Source: Streptomyces sp. CB02400
Lineage (GTDB): Bacteria > Actinomycetota > Actinomycetes > Streptomycetales > Streptomycetaceae
Direction of reading: 5' to 3'
Assembly (NCBI RefSeq): GCF_001905725.1
Contig: NZ_LIWB01000023.1
Span: 1-64,000 of the forward strand
DNA length: 64,000 nucleotides
Shown: positions 16,209 through 25,362 of the stretch, piece by piece
Numbering within the stretch: the stretch's first letter is position 1
How the letters are laid out: every line of letters begins with the position of its first letter
Notes under the pieces: generated by a model
Seen by the model: the letters and a program-made list of their open reading frames with translations, nothing else
What the model was told of the DNA's origin: nothing
The model's database searches: none
Translations under genes and position numbers: made by a program

Positions 16209-17550
16209 TACTCCAGCAGCGGATCGTGTTCTGAGCTGCGTTTTCGGTAGTGGCAGCGGCGGGCGACGGCCTGGCGGTGTCTTCTCCAGGCCGACCACTT
16301 CAGTGCGTGGGTGACGGGGTCGCGGTCGGCTCGTGGGTGGGGCAGGAGAGCGTCCAGGAGCCGCCGGATCTCTGCCACGGTGAGCGGGACGAGGGCTGAT
16401 CCGTTTCTGCAGCCCCCTTTGCGGCCTCGCTGGCCTGGGCGGCGAGTGCCGTCAGGACCGCGTGGGCGAGCATGGCCAGGGTGATGTGCCGATACCAGCC
16501 GGGATAGCGGCGGACCTCGTACTCGTCCAGGCCGCATTCGTTCTTCGCGGCCTGGAAGCACTCCTCGATCGCCCAGCGGGAGCCGGCCATCTGGGCCAGC
16601 TCGGCGATCTCGACGCCGACGGGGGCGTAGGCCAGGTAGTAGGCCACCTCTTCGGGATCGGACAGGCTGCGGCGGGCCATCACCCAGCGGTGATGGGTCG
16701 GCGGGTCGGGGTCGAAGACGAGGTTGGCGGGCAGCTTGGCTGCGGCCCAGCCGTAGACACGCGGGCCCTTGGCGCCGTCGCCGCAGGAGAGTCTCTGCCA
16801 GGCATCGGCAGGGGCGTCCTCGATGAGCTGGTCGATGCGCCAGATGCCGGCCAGGGACTTGGTCTGCTGCGACTTGGGCACCGCCACCACATAGCCGACG
16901 TCGAGTTGCTCGAGCAGGCGGCGGAAGTGCCAGTCCTGCCCGTAGGCCTCGTCCGCGGTGACCCACGGGGCGGGCAGGCCGGCGGCCAGGCAGCGGCGGA
17001 CGATGTCCCGGGCCAGCTCTCCCTTGGTCGCGAAGCCGCGTTCGTCGGGGATCTTCGCCGCCCGGCAGCGGTCGCGGTCGGACGTCCAGGCCTTGGGCAG
17101 GTAGAGCTCCCGGTCCACCAGGGCCCGGCCCGAACGGGTGGCATAGGCAGCGAATACGCCGATCTGGCAGTTGTCGATCTTTCCTGAGGTGCCGGTGTAC
17201 TGCCGGCCGGCCCCGGCCGAGGTGGTGCCCTTCTTGATGAACCCGGTGTCGTCAATGATCAACACTCCATGGGGGCCAAGGGACTCACCGACGTAGGCAC
17301 GGACGTCGTCACGCAGGGCGTCCGCGTCCCAGACGCTGCTGTTCAGCAGCCGCTGGAAGCCGTCCGGTGTGCGGTGGCCTGCCCATTCCGCGAGCTGCCA
17401 GCCGTTCTTCCGTGTCGCCCGTCCCAGCAGACCGCGGACGTAGTCCCGCATCCGCCACCGCAGATCCGCCCGAGCGAACCGGCCCGCCACCCGGGCGAAC
17501 ACCGACTCCAACTCCGCAGCCCAGCAACCGACTTCAGTCATGCCCTCCAT
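16208..17550 (-). pseudogene. IS701-family transposase, frameshifted near the 3' end
   Basis: Reads as a normal IS701 DDE transposase from MTEVGCWAAELESVF through GVLIIDDTGFIKKG (first Asp), PAPWVTADEAYGQD (second Asp) and GSRWAIEECFQAAKNE (Glu). At about 16405 the frame shifts: the conserved tail SALVPLTVAEIRRLLDALL ... RHRQAVARRCHYRKRS continues in another frame to a TAG at 16208 inside the terminal repeat, whereas the original frame ends near 16300. All three catalytic acids precede the shift, so residual activity cannot be excluded, but the copy is most likely dead. Confidence 0.85.
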
Positions 17551-17600
17551 ACCAGGACAACGACAATCACCAGCTCAGGACACGAACCGCTGCTGGAGTA
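16209..17600. mobile_element. IS701-family insertion sequence (decayed)
   Basis: About 1.39 kb bounded by 30-bp inverted repeats at 16209-16238 and 17571-17600, which match at 28 of 30 positions (outer sequence TACTCCAGCAGCGG). The element carries one frameshifted transposase gene. Flanks give at best a three-base TAG repeat and not a clean four-base YTAR duplication. It sits at the very 5' end of the IS5-type transposase, so it probably inserted there. Confidence 0.85.
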
Positions 17601-17772
17601 CTAAGACGCATGTTGTCACCCGCCGTTGCTCCAGGCGCTTCGTCTGGACAAGCGGCAGAGGCGGCTTGATGACGGGGGCCGAAGCCCGGACCCTGGGCAC
17701 GGTGGTATCCGGGCGGTCGCGCGGGCGAAGCGAGGACGTCACGGGTCCTGGACCATCGGTCCGAGCTCGGCC

Positions 17773-18783
17773 TCAGAGGACGGCAAGCCGCTGAGACGAG
17801 TCGCGTGCGACGAGTTCGCACGCGACGGTCACACTCCCGTGGTCCTCACCCGCATGGCTGTCGAACAGCCGGTGAGCGGCTTGCCTGCCCAGTTCCTCAA
17901 GGCGCATATTGACGCTGCTGAGGGGTGGGCGGGAGCCCAGAGTGAGAGCGTCCCAGTCGTCGAAGCCGACGACGCCGAGGTCGTCGGGGATCCTGCGGCC
18001 CAGTTCCCGGGCCGCTTCGACGGCACCGCGGGCGAGCTGGTCGTTCCCGCAGAAGATCGCGTCGATGGTCGGGTCCTCGGTGAGAAGCATGATTGTCGCG
18101 GACAGGCCCCACTGTTCGCTCCACTCGCCGATGTAGGGGCGGGAGCCGGCAAGCGTCAGACCGTGGTCCGCGAGCGTCTTCTTGACGCTCTCCAGGCGGA
18201 CCTGTGTGGCGTGGAACGCGCTCGGCCCGGTGATGTGGGCGATACGCCGGTAGCCTTTTTCGATCAGATGCTCGATGGCCTGTCGTGCGCCGCCGGCTTC
18301 GTCCGGGACCACGGAGCGGTCCCGCGGGTCGGAGGAGGGGGCGTAGGCGTACACGATGGGCATCCGTACGGCAGTGGCGACCGGAGGTCGCGCGTCGGTG
18401 TGCCGGCCCAGCATGATCACGCCGTCGGCCTGGTGCTTGACGAGCATGTCAAGGTTGCGGCGTTCCAGTTCGGGGTCGCCGTGCGAGTCGCACAGGAGCA
18501 CCGCCATCTGTTCGGAGCCGAACGCATGGGAGGCTCCCATGAGGACGGGCAGGGTGAACCGCCCGACGCCGTCGGAGGCGATGATGCCGACCGTCCGGCT
18601 CGTTCCGTTGCGGAGGTTCTGTGCGAAGGCGTTGGGGGCGTAGCCGAGTTCGCGGGCCGCTGCCAGAACGCGCTGCCGGGTCGCCTCGTTGACCTGAGCC
18701 CTTCCGTTGAGCGCCTTGGAGGCGGTCGAGGGAGACACCTGCGCACGCCGCGCCACGTCGGAAATGGTCACCGCGCGCTCCAT
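17773..18783 (-). CDS. LacI-family transcriptional repressor
   Basis: 336 residues. N-terminal LacI helix-turn-helix with hinge: VTISDVARRAQVSPSTASKA then RVLAAARELGYAPN. The periplasmic-binding-like effector domain contains RTVGIIASD, HITGPSAFHATQVRLE, IFCGNDQLARG and VVGFDDWD. ATG 18783 follows AGGAGG closely. It is divergent from the six-hairpin glycosidase-like gene and probably represses it and itself through palindromes at 18857-18874 and perhaps 18923-18940. The effector should be an oligosaccharide or its breakdown product. Confidence 0.93.
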   Translation of the reverse strand: MERAVTISDVARRAQVSPSTASKALNGRAQVNEATRQRVLAAARELGYAPNAFAQNLRNGTSRTVGIIASDGVGRFTLPVLMGASHAFGSEQMAVLLCDSHGDPELERRNLDMLVKHQADGVIMLGRHTDARPPVATAVRMPIVYAYAPSSDPRDRSVVPDEAGGARQAIEHLIEKGYRRIAHITGPSAFHATQVRLESVKKTLADHGLTLAGSRPYIGEWSEQWGLSATIMLLTEDPTIDAIFCGNDQLARGAVEAARELGRRIPDDLGVVGFDDWDALTLGSRPPLSSVNMRLEELGRQAAHRLFDSHAGEDHGSVTVACELVARDSSQRLAVL

Positions 18784-18822
18784 GAAGCCTCCTGTCCGGG
18801 TGAGCGGTGTCACCCAAGGTAC

Positions 18823-18940
18823 TTGACACAACAGCCGGTACTCCTGGCTAATGGCGACCGATAACGATTTCGGTCGACCGCCGCAAGCGCCTGAGAGAGG
18901 TCATTTCACATGCACTCATGGTACCGAAACCGTTGTCGTC
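18823..18940 (+). promoter_or_regulatory. Promoter and LacI-type operators of glycosidase-like gene
   Basis: -35 TTGACA (18823-18828), 18-base spacer, -10 GCTAAT (18847-18852). Directly downstream at 18857-18874 is an 18-base imperfect palindrome with half-sites ACCGATAAC / GATTTCGGT and a central CG, the LacI-family pattern. A second, weaker copy (ACCGAAACC / GTTGTCGTC) is at 18923-18940. Both would act as downstream roadblock operators for the divergent LacI protein. Confidence 0.6.
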
Positions 18941-19022
18941 TCCGACTGCTGTTTGGTCATCGCCGCCATCCTCTGCGGCCTGCCCCTCCTCCAGCGTCAC
19001 CACGTGAAGGGATTCTCCTCCG

Positions 19023-21041
19023 GTGCCCTCAAAGGATGACATCGCCACCTGGACGTTCGGCCCAGGCAGCGTCCAACTGCACTCCGGCGCACCGGGGCAG
19101 TTCACCGACCCCGCCCAGCCGGACCGCCGCTTCCTCCTGGACGACCGCACGCCCTGGCATTCCGTCGAGCACACCTGGGGCTCCGGACACCTGGTGACCG
19201 ACGCCGGCGCCGGCCGCTGGAACGCCCCCGACAGCATGGAGAGCGGTCCGGACCGCATCCGTCTGCGGCACGCTCCGATCACCGACATAGTCGTGGACAC
19301 GACCCGATGGGTGGAGAACGACCAGTACCTGGAGCGGTACACCTTCACCAACACCGGGCCGACCCGGCGGACGATTCGCGGCCTGGGAATCCAGACGCCC
19401 TTCGCCGACCTGTACGAGAACGCCGCAGCCGCCCTGCGCACCGCCGTGCACGCCCACGTCTTCACCGGCGGCAGCTGGTCCTGGGTCCTCGCCCAGCCGG
19501 TCTCCGGAACCGGACGCTGCCTCGGGCTGGTGGTCCGCTCCGGCCGGCTCTCCGGCTACTCGATCGAAAGCCGCAACACCACGACCCTGTCGAACGTCCG
19601 CGGCCACCTCGTCCTGAACGTGACCGATCACGCCGCTCATCCGACCGCCTTCGGCGGACAACCCCTCATCGAACTCGCCCCCGGCCGGTCCTACACCCTC
19701 GAATGGGCCCTGGTCTGGTACGAATCCGCCGAGGACTTCGAACGACGCAACCCCGCACCGGTCGAGTTCACCTCCCTGGCCACCGAAGTCGGCCACGACC
19801 TGACGATCCCGGCCACCGGCGTCACCGCCCTGTCCGACCACGTCCGCGTCCGCCGTGACGGCGACGCCACCGTGCTCACCTCCGCCGTCCACGAACCCGT
19901 CACCGTGCGCATCGGCGACGCCTTCACCGAGATCCTCTTCCACCTGCCGGTGCCCGAACTCGTACGGCGGCGCGTCGCCTACATCTTGGCCCACCAGCGC
20001 TCACCCGAACGCCCGGGTCTGCTGCGCCACGCATTCGTCCCCGTGGACACGAGCACCGGCCTGACCACCCTGACCAACGGGTGGTCCGACTGGACCGACG
20101 GCTCCGAACGCATCGCCATGCCGATCCTCCTGCTGCTGGCCAGGCAACAGGGCTGGATCGCCCCGCGGACCGCCGACCCGCTCGTGGAAGGGTGGGCCGC
20201 GTTCGCACGCGGCCACCTGCTCGACGACACCCTGGCGCCCCGTCGCGGCTCCCAGGCCCACCACGTCGGAACCCGCCTCTACGACGCCCCCTGGCTGGCC
20301 ACGTTCTTCCTGGAACACCATCGAGTCCACCGTCGACCCGAGCAACTGGACACAGCCGCCCGCATCCTCGAACGCGCCTACGACCTGGGCGCCGGACGCC
20401 ACCTGGCGATCGGCCTGTCCGAGACCGTCGCGGAGGCCGCGGGCGCTCTGGACAGGGACGGCCAGAAAGAACGAGCAACGCGACTACGCGAGGAAACCGT
20501 ACGGTCGGCGCACTACTTCATCGGCCTCGGAGACCAGCTTCCCGAACATGAGGTCGCCTACGAACACGCCATCATCGCCCCCTTGTTGAACCTGCTCATC
20601 GACGCCTGGCGCATCACCGCCGACCCCCTCCTGGAGAAGGAGATCGCCGAGCGACTGCCCTGGCTGCTGGCCTTCAGCGGACGCCAGCCCCACATCCGCC
20701 TGCACGGCGTCAGCATCCGGCACTGGGACGGCTACTGGTTCGGCCAGGACCGGCTCTTCGGCGATGTCTTCCCGCACTACTGGAGCGTGCTGACCGCGAG
20801 CGCCCTGTACCGGCTCCCCCCGCGCCTGCGCACCCCGCACACACAGCACGTCGCCCGCTCGTCCCTGCTGGCCAACCTCGCCAACTACCGTCCCGACGGC
20901 TCGGCGACCTGCGCCTTCGTCATGCCCAGCACCGTCGACGGACGGCAGGCCCACAAGGACGACCCACTCGCCAACGACCAGGACTGGCACCTGGTCACCT
21001 GGCTCAGACTCGCCCGCAACGACAACGTGCCACTGTCCTGA
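19023..21041 (+). CDS. Six-hairpin (alpha/alpha-barrel) glycosidase-like protein
   Basis: 672 residues, no signal peptide, so probably cytosolic. Residues 1 to about 300 look like a beta-sandwich (GPGSVQLHSG, EHTWGSGHLVTDAGAGRW, RYTFTNTGP). From about 330 there is an alpha-helical barrel with NGWSDWTDGSERIAMP, HHVGTRLYDAPWLATFFLEH and HWDGYWFGQDRLFGDVFPHYW, a layout seen in six-hairpin glycosidases and polysaccharide lyases. Conserved Asp/Glu/His in those blocks are candidate catalytic residues. GTG 19023 has AAGGG upstream, and the nearest ATG is out of frame. The divergent LacI gene supports a carbohydrate role. I cannot assign a numbered family or substrate. Confidence 0.7.
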   Translation: MPSKDDIATWTFGPGSVQLHSGAPGQFTDPAQPDRRFLLDDRTPWHSVEHTWGSGHLVTDAGAGRWNAPDSMESGPDRIRLRHAPITDIVVDTTRWVENDQYLERYTFTNTGPTRRTIRGLGIQTPFADLYENAAAALRTAVHAHVFTGGSWSWVLAQPVSGTGRCLGLVVRSGRLSGYSIESRNTTTLSNVRGHLVLNVTDHAAHPTAFGGQPLIELAPGRSYTLEWALVWYESAEDFERRNPAPVEFTSLATEVGHDLTIPATGVTALSDHVRVRRDGDATVLTSAVHEPVTVRIGDAFTEILFHLPVPELVRRRVAYILAHQRSPERPGLLRHAFVPVDTSTGLTTLTNGWSDWTDGSERIAMPILLLLARQQGWIAPRTADPLVEGWAAFARGHLLDDTLAPRRGSQAHHVGTRLYDAPWLATFFLEHHRVHRRPEQLDTAARILERAYDLGAGRHLAIGLSETVAEAAGALDRDGQKERATRLREETVRSAHYFIGLGDQLPEHEVAYEHAIIAPLLNLLIDAWRITADPLLEKEIAERLPWLLAFSGRQPHIRLHGVSIRHWDGYWFGQDRLFGDVFPHYWSVLTASALYRLPPRLRTPHTQHVARSSLLANLANYRPDGSATCAFVMPSTVDGRQAHKDDPLANDQDWHLVTWLRLARNDNVPLS

Positions 21042-21184
21042 CACCGGACGACGACATGAGCCGGCGAGCGGTGGCAGCCGAACGGTTCACGCCGATGTGC
21101 CTCCGGACGCGGCCTCGCGGTCTCATCGCTGGTTCACAGAAAGATCTTACGGAAAAATAAGGATCATGGGCGAGTGTCAGGTTC

Positions 21185-22564
21185 ATGAACGCACACCATC
21201 CCCGTACCCCCGCCGCCGAACGCACCCGCCGCTGGTTCATGAACCGGTCGCTGCTGCTCGGCGGCGCCGCCGCCGTGGCGACCATGACCGGCTGCTCCGC
21301 CGGGTCTTCGGACACGGCCGGCTCCGCTTCCGGTGCCGCCCAGAGCGGGATGCCGTCCGGTGGGCCCGGTGGCGCCGGAGGCATGGGCCCCGGTGCCACC
21401 GAGGTGAAGTACGCCGACTTCAAGGGCGTCACCACCGACGGGAAGGTCGTCGACGACCTGTTCTCGATCCACTCCACCGGTGTCTCGACGGACGCCGTGG
21501 TGAAAGCCGCGCAGGCGTTCCTGGACGGACTCAGCGCCAAGGTGCGCCGGGCGTCCGTGTTCGACGTGGACGACGACGAGTGGCTGGCCTGGAGCAACGT
21601 CGACGGCTACGCACGCGAGGGCGCCCGCATGGGCGACCTGACCGAGAAGCAGCAGAGCCTCGGTTACGCGCTGCTCGGCGCGGCGCTGTCCGCCGACGGG
21701 CTGGCCCAGACCCGCAACATCATGAAGCTCAACGCGTTCCTGGGCGACTACAACGGCGGCGGGAAGGAGACGCTGACCGAGGGGCACTACTACTTCACCT
21801 TCATGGGAACCCCCTCCACGACCAAGCCCTGGGGCTTCCAGTACGAGGGCCACCACGTGGCCATCAACTACTTCGTGCTCGGCGACCAGGTCGTCATGTC
21901 CCCCACCTTCATGGGCTCGGAGCCGACCTCGGCCACCTACAACGGCGAGAAGATCACCCTTTTCAAGCCGGAGACCAAGGCCGGTCTGGCACTGCTGCGG
22001 TCCCTGACCTCCGCGCAGCGCAAGAAGGTGATCTCCACCGACGAGAAGGGCGGCACCGACATGGTGGCCGGCGCCGGCCAGGACAACCTGGAGCTGGCCT
22101 ACCAGGGCCTCCCCGCCAAGGAGTTCACCTCCGCCCAGCGTCAGAAGCTGCTCGACCTGGTCGGCGTCTACGTCGGCTACATGGACGACGGTCACGCCGC
22201 GGTGAAGCTGAAGGAGGTGGAGGAGCACCTCGACGACACGTACTTCTACTGGATCGGCGAGAGCGAGGACTCCTCCGCGTTCTACTACCGGGTGCACAGC
22301 CCCGTCGTGCTCATCGAGTACGACGCCCAGTCCCCGCTGGCCTACGGCGAGAACGCCCAGATGGGCGGCGGCGCCCCCAGTGGCCAGCCGTCCGGCATGC
22401 CGAGCGGCCAGCCCACCGGTATGCCCAACGGCGGTCCGGGAGGCGGCATGGGTGGCATGGGCGGCACCCCCACCCAGCAGCACATCCACACCATCATCCG
22501 CACGCCCAACGGCGGCGACTACGGAGTGGACCTGCTCAAGCTCCACCTGGAGACCGACCACTGA
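21185..22564 (+). CDS. DUF3500-domain Tat-type lipoprotein
   Basis: 459 residues. The N-terminus has a twin-arginine motif, T-R-R-W-F-M at residues 14-19, then a hydrophobic stretch and a lipobox M-T-G-C with Cys37, so it is probably exported folded by Tat and lipidated on the outer face. A Gly/Pro/Ser/Met linker follows. Residues about 70-390 match DUF3500 (KADFKG-like YADFKGVTTDG, KLNAFLGDYN, WGFQYEGHHVAINYF, GEHYYFTFMGTP-like block, RVHSPVVLIEYD). A low-complexity segment of repeated SGQPSGMPSGQP then GGGMGGMGG lies near residue 405, followed by HIHTIIRTPNGGDYG. The family function is unknown. The ribosome binding site is weak. A hairpin at 22647-22672 follows. Confidence 0.88.
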   Translation: MNAHHPRTPAAERTRRWFMNRSLLLGGAAAVATMTGCSAGSSDTAGSASGAAQSGMPSGGPGGAGGMGPGATEVKYADFKGVTTDGKVVDDLFSIHSTGVSTDAVVKAAQAFLDGLSAKVRRASVFDVDDDEWLAWSNVDGYAREGARMGDLTEKQQSLGYALLGAALSADGLAQTRNIMKLNAFLGDYNGGGKETLTEGHYYFTFMGTPSTTKPWGFQYEGHHVAINYFVLGDQVVMSPTFMGSEPTSATYNGEKITLFKPETKAGLALLRSLTSAQRKKVISTDEKGGTDMVAGAGQDNLELAYQGLPAKEFTSAQRQKLLDLVGVYVGYMDDGHAAVKLKEVEEHLDDTYFYWIGESEDSSAFYYRVHSPVVLIEYDAQSPLAYGENAQMGGGAPSGQPSGMPSGQPTGMPNGGPGGGMGGMGGTPTQQHIHTIIRTPNGGDYGVDLLKLHLETDH

Positions 22565-22646
22565 CGCACGGCTCCCACCGCCTCACGTCCGGCCCGCGCT
22601 CTCCGCGGCGTAACGCCGCACCTGAGGGACTCGTGGCAGCCGTGCT

Positions 22647-22672
22647 GGGGTGCACACCGACGTGTGCACCCC
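22647..22672 (+). terminator. Hairpin terminator after DUF3500 gene
   Basis: Perfect 11-bp inverted repeat GGGGTGCACAC / GTGTGCACCCC with a four-base loop, 83 bases after the DUF3500 stop. Confidence 0.65.
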
Positions 22673-23057
22673 CGGCCGTGCCGGAGTCAGCCGATCTCGG
22701 TGACGCCGTACGGGGTCAGAGCACCAATCCGACGGAACCCGTTGGCCTGGACGGTGCGAGTGGACAGCGCGCCGGGGAGGGTGCGCAGTCGGTCGATGAG
22801 GGGACGGGACCGTTCTGTTTCCGTGTCCCCGGCACCTTCAAGTGGGCTGTGCCTACGCACCCGACCAGGCGGGTGCTCAGGGCCGGTCCTTCCACCGCGA
22901 TGTGTGCGGCCGTCCCGTGCGTCAGCGGAGTGGGTACCACTCCTTCGTCCGAGCGGACGTCCCCGTGCGCGTACTGGGCGGAGTCACCGTCCAGTGACCT
23001 GAGTCAGAGATTCACCGTTGGTCGGGTACGAGTCGTACGGGTCCGAAGATTCCGCCG
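22673..23057. other. Gene-free stretch with an unidentified minus-strand remnant
   Basis: No intact gene. On the minus strand one frame ends with RIGALTPYGVTEIG and a TGA at about 22692, preceded by LIDRLRTLPGALSTRTVQ. It reads like a genuine protein C-terminus, but there is no start or recognisable domain upstream. Probably a relic. Confidence 0.3.
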
Positions 23058-23700
23058 TTGTCGGTCACTGATGCCCAGCGGGCGGCGCTGGAGGGCTGGC
23101 TGCGCCACCGTACGACGGCTTGCTCCGGACACGGTCCGTTCGCCGGTCGCCCGGTGCCGGAACCGGTCGTGACGGAAATGATCGGCGCGGCCCGTGCGGA
23201 GGGCGCGTACCTCGAGGTTCCCGACATCATGGGAACCCGGCGTCTGCTGCAGTTGACCCGGGTGGGTGAGGTCCGCAACGCACCCCACCCGGGTCGCACG
23301 GCCGAGATGCGCACCTCGGCTCACCGCCTCGGGACGGGACACCGGCTACGGCATCCCCGTGACCGCCGCAGGGGCCCTGGACGCGTCCGGACGGATACCG
23401 ACACGGGATTCACCGGCCGGCTGCCCGTACCGCACCTTCCTGCCCCGCACCTCGAACGCCACGCGCAGGCAGCGCTGTTGTGGACGGCGTGGGACCGGCG
23501 GGAGGACTGGTCGTCGGCGGGCCAGGCGCTGCAGCACGTGCTGCTCACGGCGACCTCGTACGGGGTGCGCACCTCGATGTCGCGTCAGGCGAGGGAACGG
23601 ACGGATCCGCGGGCGGCTACGAGCGGATCACGGCAGCGCCGCTGCCCGCAGGTCCTGATCCGGTCCGGCTACGGCCCCGAGGGCGGCCGCACGCCGCGCG
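23058..23700 (+). pseudogene. Decayed Acg-type nitroreductase family gene
   Basis: Blocks typical of actinobacterial NAD(P)H nitroreductase-like proteins occur in order but in different frames: ALEGWLRHRT, GPFAGRPVPEPVVTEMIGAA, AYLEVPDIMGTRRLLQLT, then after a shift YGIPVTAAGALDASGRIP, then ALLWTAWDRREDW, GQALQHVLLTATSYGVRTSM and PQVLIRSGYGPEG. There are at least two frameshifts, and no start with a ribosome binding site. Nonfunctional. Confidence 0.75.
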
Positions 23701-23853
23701 CGGCCGCGCACGCCACACCGGGGGCGGCTCATCGCATGGTGCGCGCCCGTGATCTCGCCTCCGGTGACCGGCCCGGACTCGACGCGTACGAAGACCCCGC
23801 CACGTACGGGCATCCAGGAACGTGGGCCGGTCCGCGAGAGCCGTTCGTGCTCC

Positions 23854-24105
23854 ATGGGGCGCCACCATCTGCACAACCGCACCCTCTGGGCCTGCCTGGC
23901 GGCAGTGCTCGTCCTCCGGATCACCGCCGTCCAGGCCCCGTTCGCCCAAGACGTCTTCGACACCGTCGCCCTCAGCACCGCCCAACGGGCCGTCTACCTG
24001 CTCACCTCCTCCAGCGTGCTGCTGACAGAACACGCCCGGCGCGCCGTGTACTCACGGCACGGCAACGCACCTGACGCGGGCGAGGCGAGCCGCCTCGAGA
24101 ACTGA
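23854..24105 (+). pseudogene. C-terminal fragment of a P-type cation-transporting ATPase
   Basis: About 84 residues: MGRHHLHNRTLWACLAAVL, then ITAVQAPFAQDVFDTVALST and LLTSSSVLLTEHARRAV. This is the last two membrane helices and tail of Streptomyces cation-transporting P-type ATPases (normally 850 or more residues). All catalytic domains are missing. ATG 23854 is only an internal Met of the parent. Confidence 0.7.
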
Positions 24106-24170
24106 ACGGACGGCCGGCACAGTCACCGCATGCCCGAGGGAGGAGCCGAAGCACGAGCCCGCGCGACGGT

Positions 24171-24420
24171 CATCCCGACGATCTGTCCAACGACCGCTGG
24201 AAGCTGATCGAACCCGTGCTGTCCACTCAGTGGTCCCGGCCCGCCGGGACCACTGGGCATCGGCCGCCCGCCCGTGCACGGCCTGCGGCTCATCACGAAC
24301 GCCGCCCCTCACGCGTACCGCACCGCGATCCCCTGGCGCGGCCTGCCCACACTCGTACGGGCTGCTTCGGCAGGGGCCGGGGGCCAGGCGCGTGCCCGCA
24401 CGACCGCGGCCCGCTGAACT
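24171..24420 (+). pseudogene. Remnant of an IS5-type transposase N-terminus
   Basis: HPDDLSNDRWKLIEPVL followed, in another frame, by GIGRPPVHGLRLITNAA and YRTAIPWRGLPT matches the N-terminal zinc-finger-like/DUF4096 segment of IS5-family transposases. It is frameshifted and ends without any catalytic domain. It is different from the IS5-type copy at 15.4-16.2 kb. Confidence 0.65.
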
Positions 24421-24483
24421 TCCTCCGCCACAGCCGATCACCGGTGACCGCACATCCACCGCTCACACGACGGGACGGGTCGT

Positions 24484-25362
24484 TCACCTCGTGGAAGGGG
24501 GACCAAGCTCCTTCCCTATGCGCTCACGCATGAAGGCCGCCGACTCCCGGGCCCGTTCCTCCCAGGCGAACACGCAGGCCGTGGCGACGCCGTCGAAGTC
24601 CAGCTCGCGCAGCGTGCCGAAGAAGGCGTCCCAGTCGACCTCCCCCTGGTCGATGTCCAGGTGCTGGTGGATACGGGCGGCGGTCCCCGGGGGGTTGAGT
24701 ATGTAGCGCAGGCCGGAGGAGGCCTTGTGGTTGAAGGTGTCGGCGATGTGGACGTGCTTCAGCTTGTCACCGGCGTAGCGCATCATCGCCGCGACGTCCG
24801 CGTTCGGGTCGGCGCCCGAGAGGTGGAAGGTGTGCGGGGCGCAGTACAGGTAGTTCACCCAGGGCTTGTTGACGGCGCGGACGAGGTCGACGGCGGGGGT
24901 GTTCTCCTCGCAGAAGTCGTCCGGGTGCGCCTCCAGGTTGAGCGCGATGCCCTCGCGTTCGAACAGCGGCAGCAGCTCCTCCATGGAGCGCCAGAAGGCG
25001 GCCTCGCTCTCGGCGGCCCGCTCGGGACGGCCGTTGAACTCCGAGTTCATCAGCGGGCATCCGAGCTGAGCGGTGATCTCGATCATGCGCTTCCAGTAGC
25101 GCACGGCCGTCTGCCGTTCGGTCTCGTCGGGCGAGGACCACTTGTACAGCGGCAGCACGGAGGACAGCTGGACACCGTGGGCGCGCAGCGACTTCTTCAG
25201 CTCGGCGACGCGTTCGTCGTCGGCCCGCGGGTGCAGGAAGAAGGGCATGAAGTCGTCGCGCGGGGACAGTTCGATGTACTCGTAGCCGAGTTCGGCCACG
25301 GTGCGCACCATCTCGTCGACGGGCAGGGCGCGGAACATGTACGGGTCGATGGCGATCTTCAC
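24484..25362 (-). CDS. iolH: IolH-type sugar isomerase/epimerase of inositol catabolism
   Basis: 292-residue TIM-barrel protein. The N-terminus KIAIDPYMFRALPVDEM and AELGYEYIELSPRDD closely follow Bacillus IolH. Metal-site residues are LNLEAHPDDF (Glu, His), HVHIADTFNH and the final acidic VATACVFAWEE. IolH is a conserved inositol-operon member of uncertain step, perhaps an inosose isomerase or epimerase. GTG 25362 overlaps the iolG stop by four bases and has GGAGG upstream. It is the last gene of the nine-gene iol operon. Confidence 0.88.
   Translation of the reverse strand: MKIAIDPYMFRALPVDEMVRTVAELGYEYIELSPRDDFMPFFLHPRADDERVAELKKSLRAHGVQLSSVLPLYKWSSPDETERQTAVRYWKRMIEITAQLGCPLMNSEFNGRPERAAESEAAFWRSMEELLPLFEREGIALNLEAHPDDFCEENTPAVDLVRAVNKPWVNYLYCAPHTFHLSGADPNADVAAMMRYAGDKLKHVHIADTFNHKASSGLRYILNPPGTAARIHQHLDIDQGEVDWDAFFGTLRELDFDGVATACVFAWEERARESAAFMRERIGKELGPPSTR

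Noticed and set aside
23004..23342. Minus-strand frame across the nitroreductase relic
   Set aside because: Its residues are Arg/Thr/Pro-biased, and the plus strand shows recognisable nitroreductase blocks, so the plus strand is the original coding strand.
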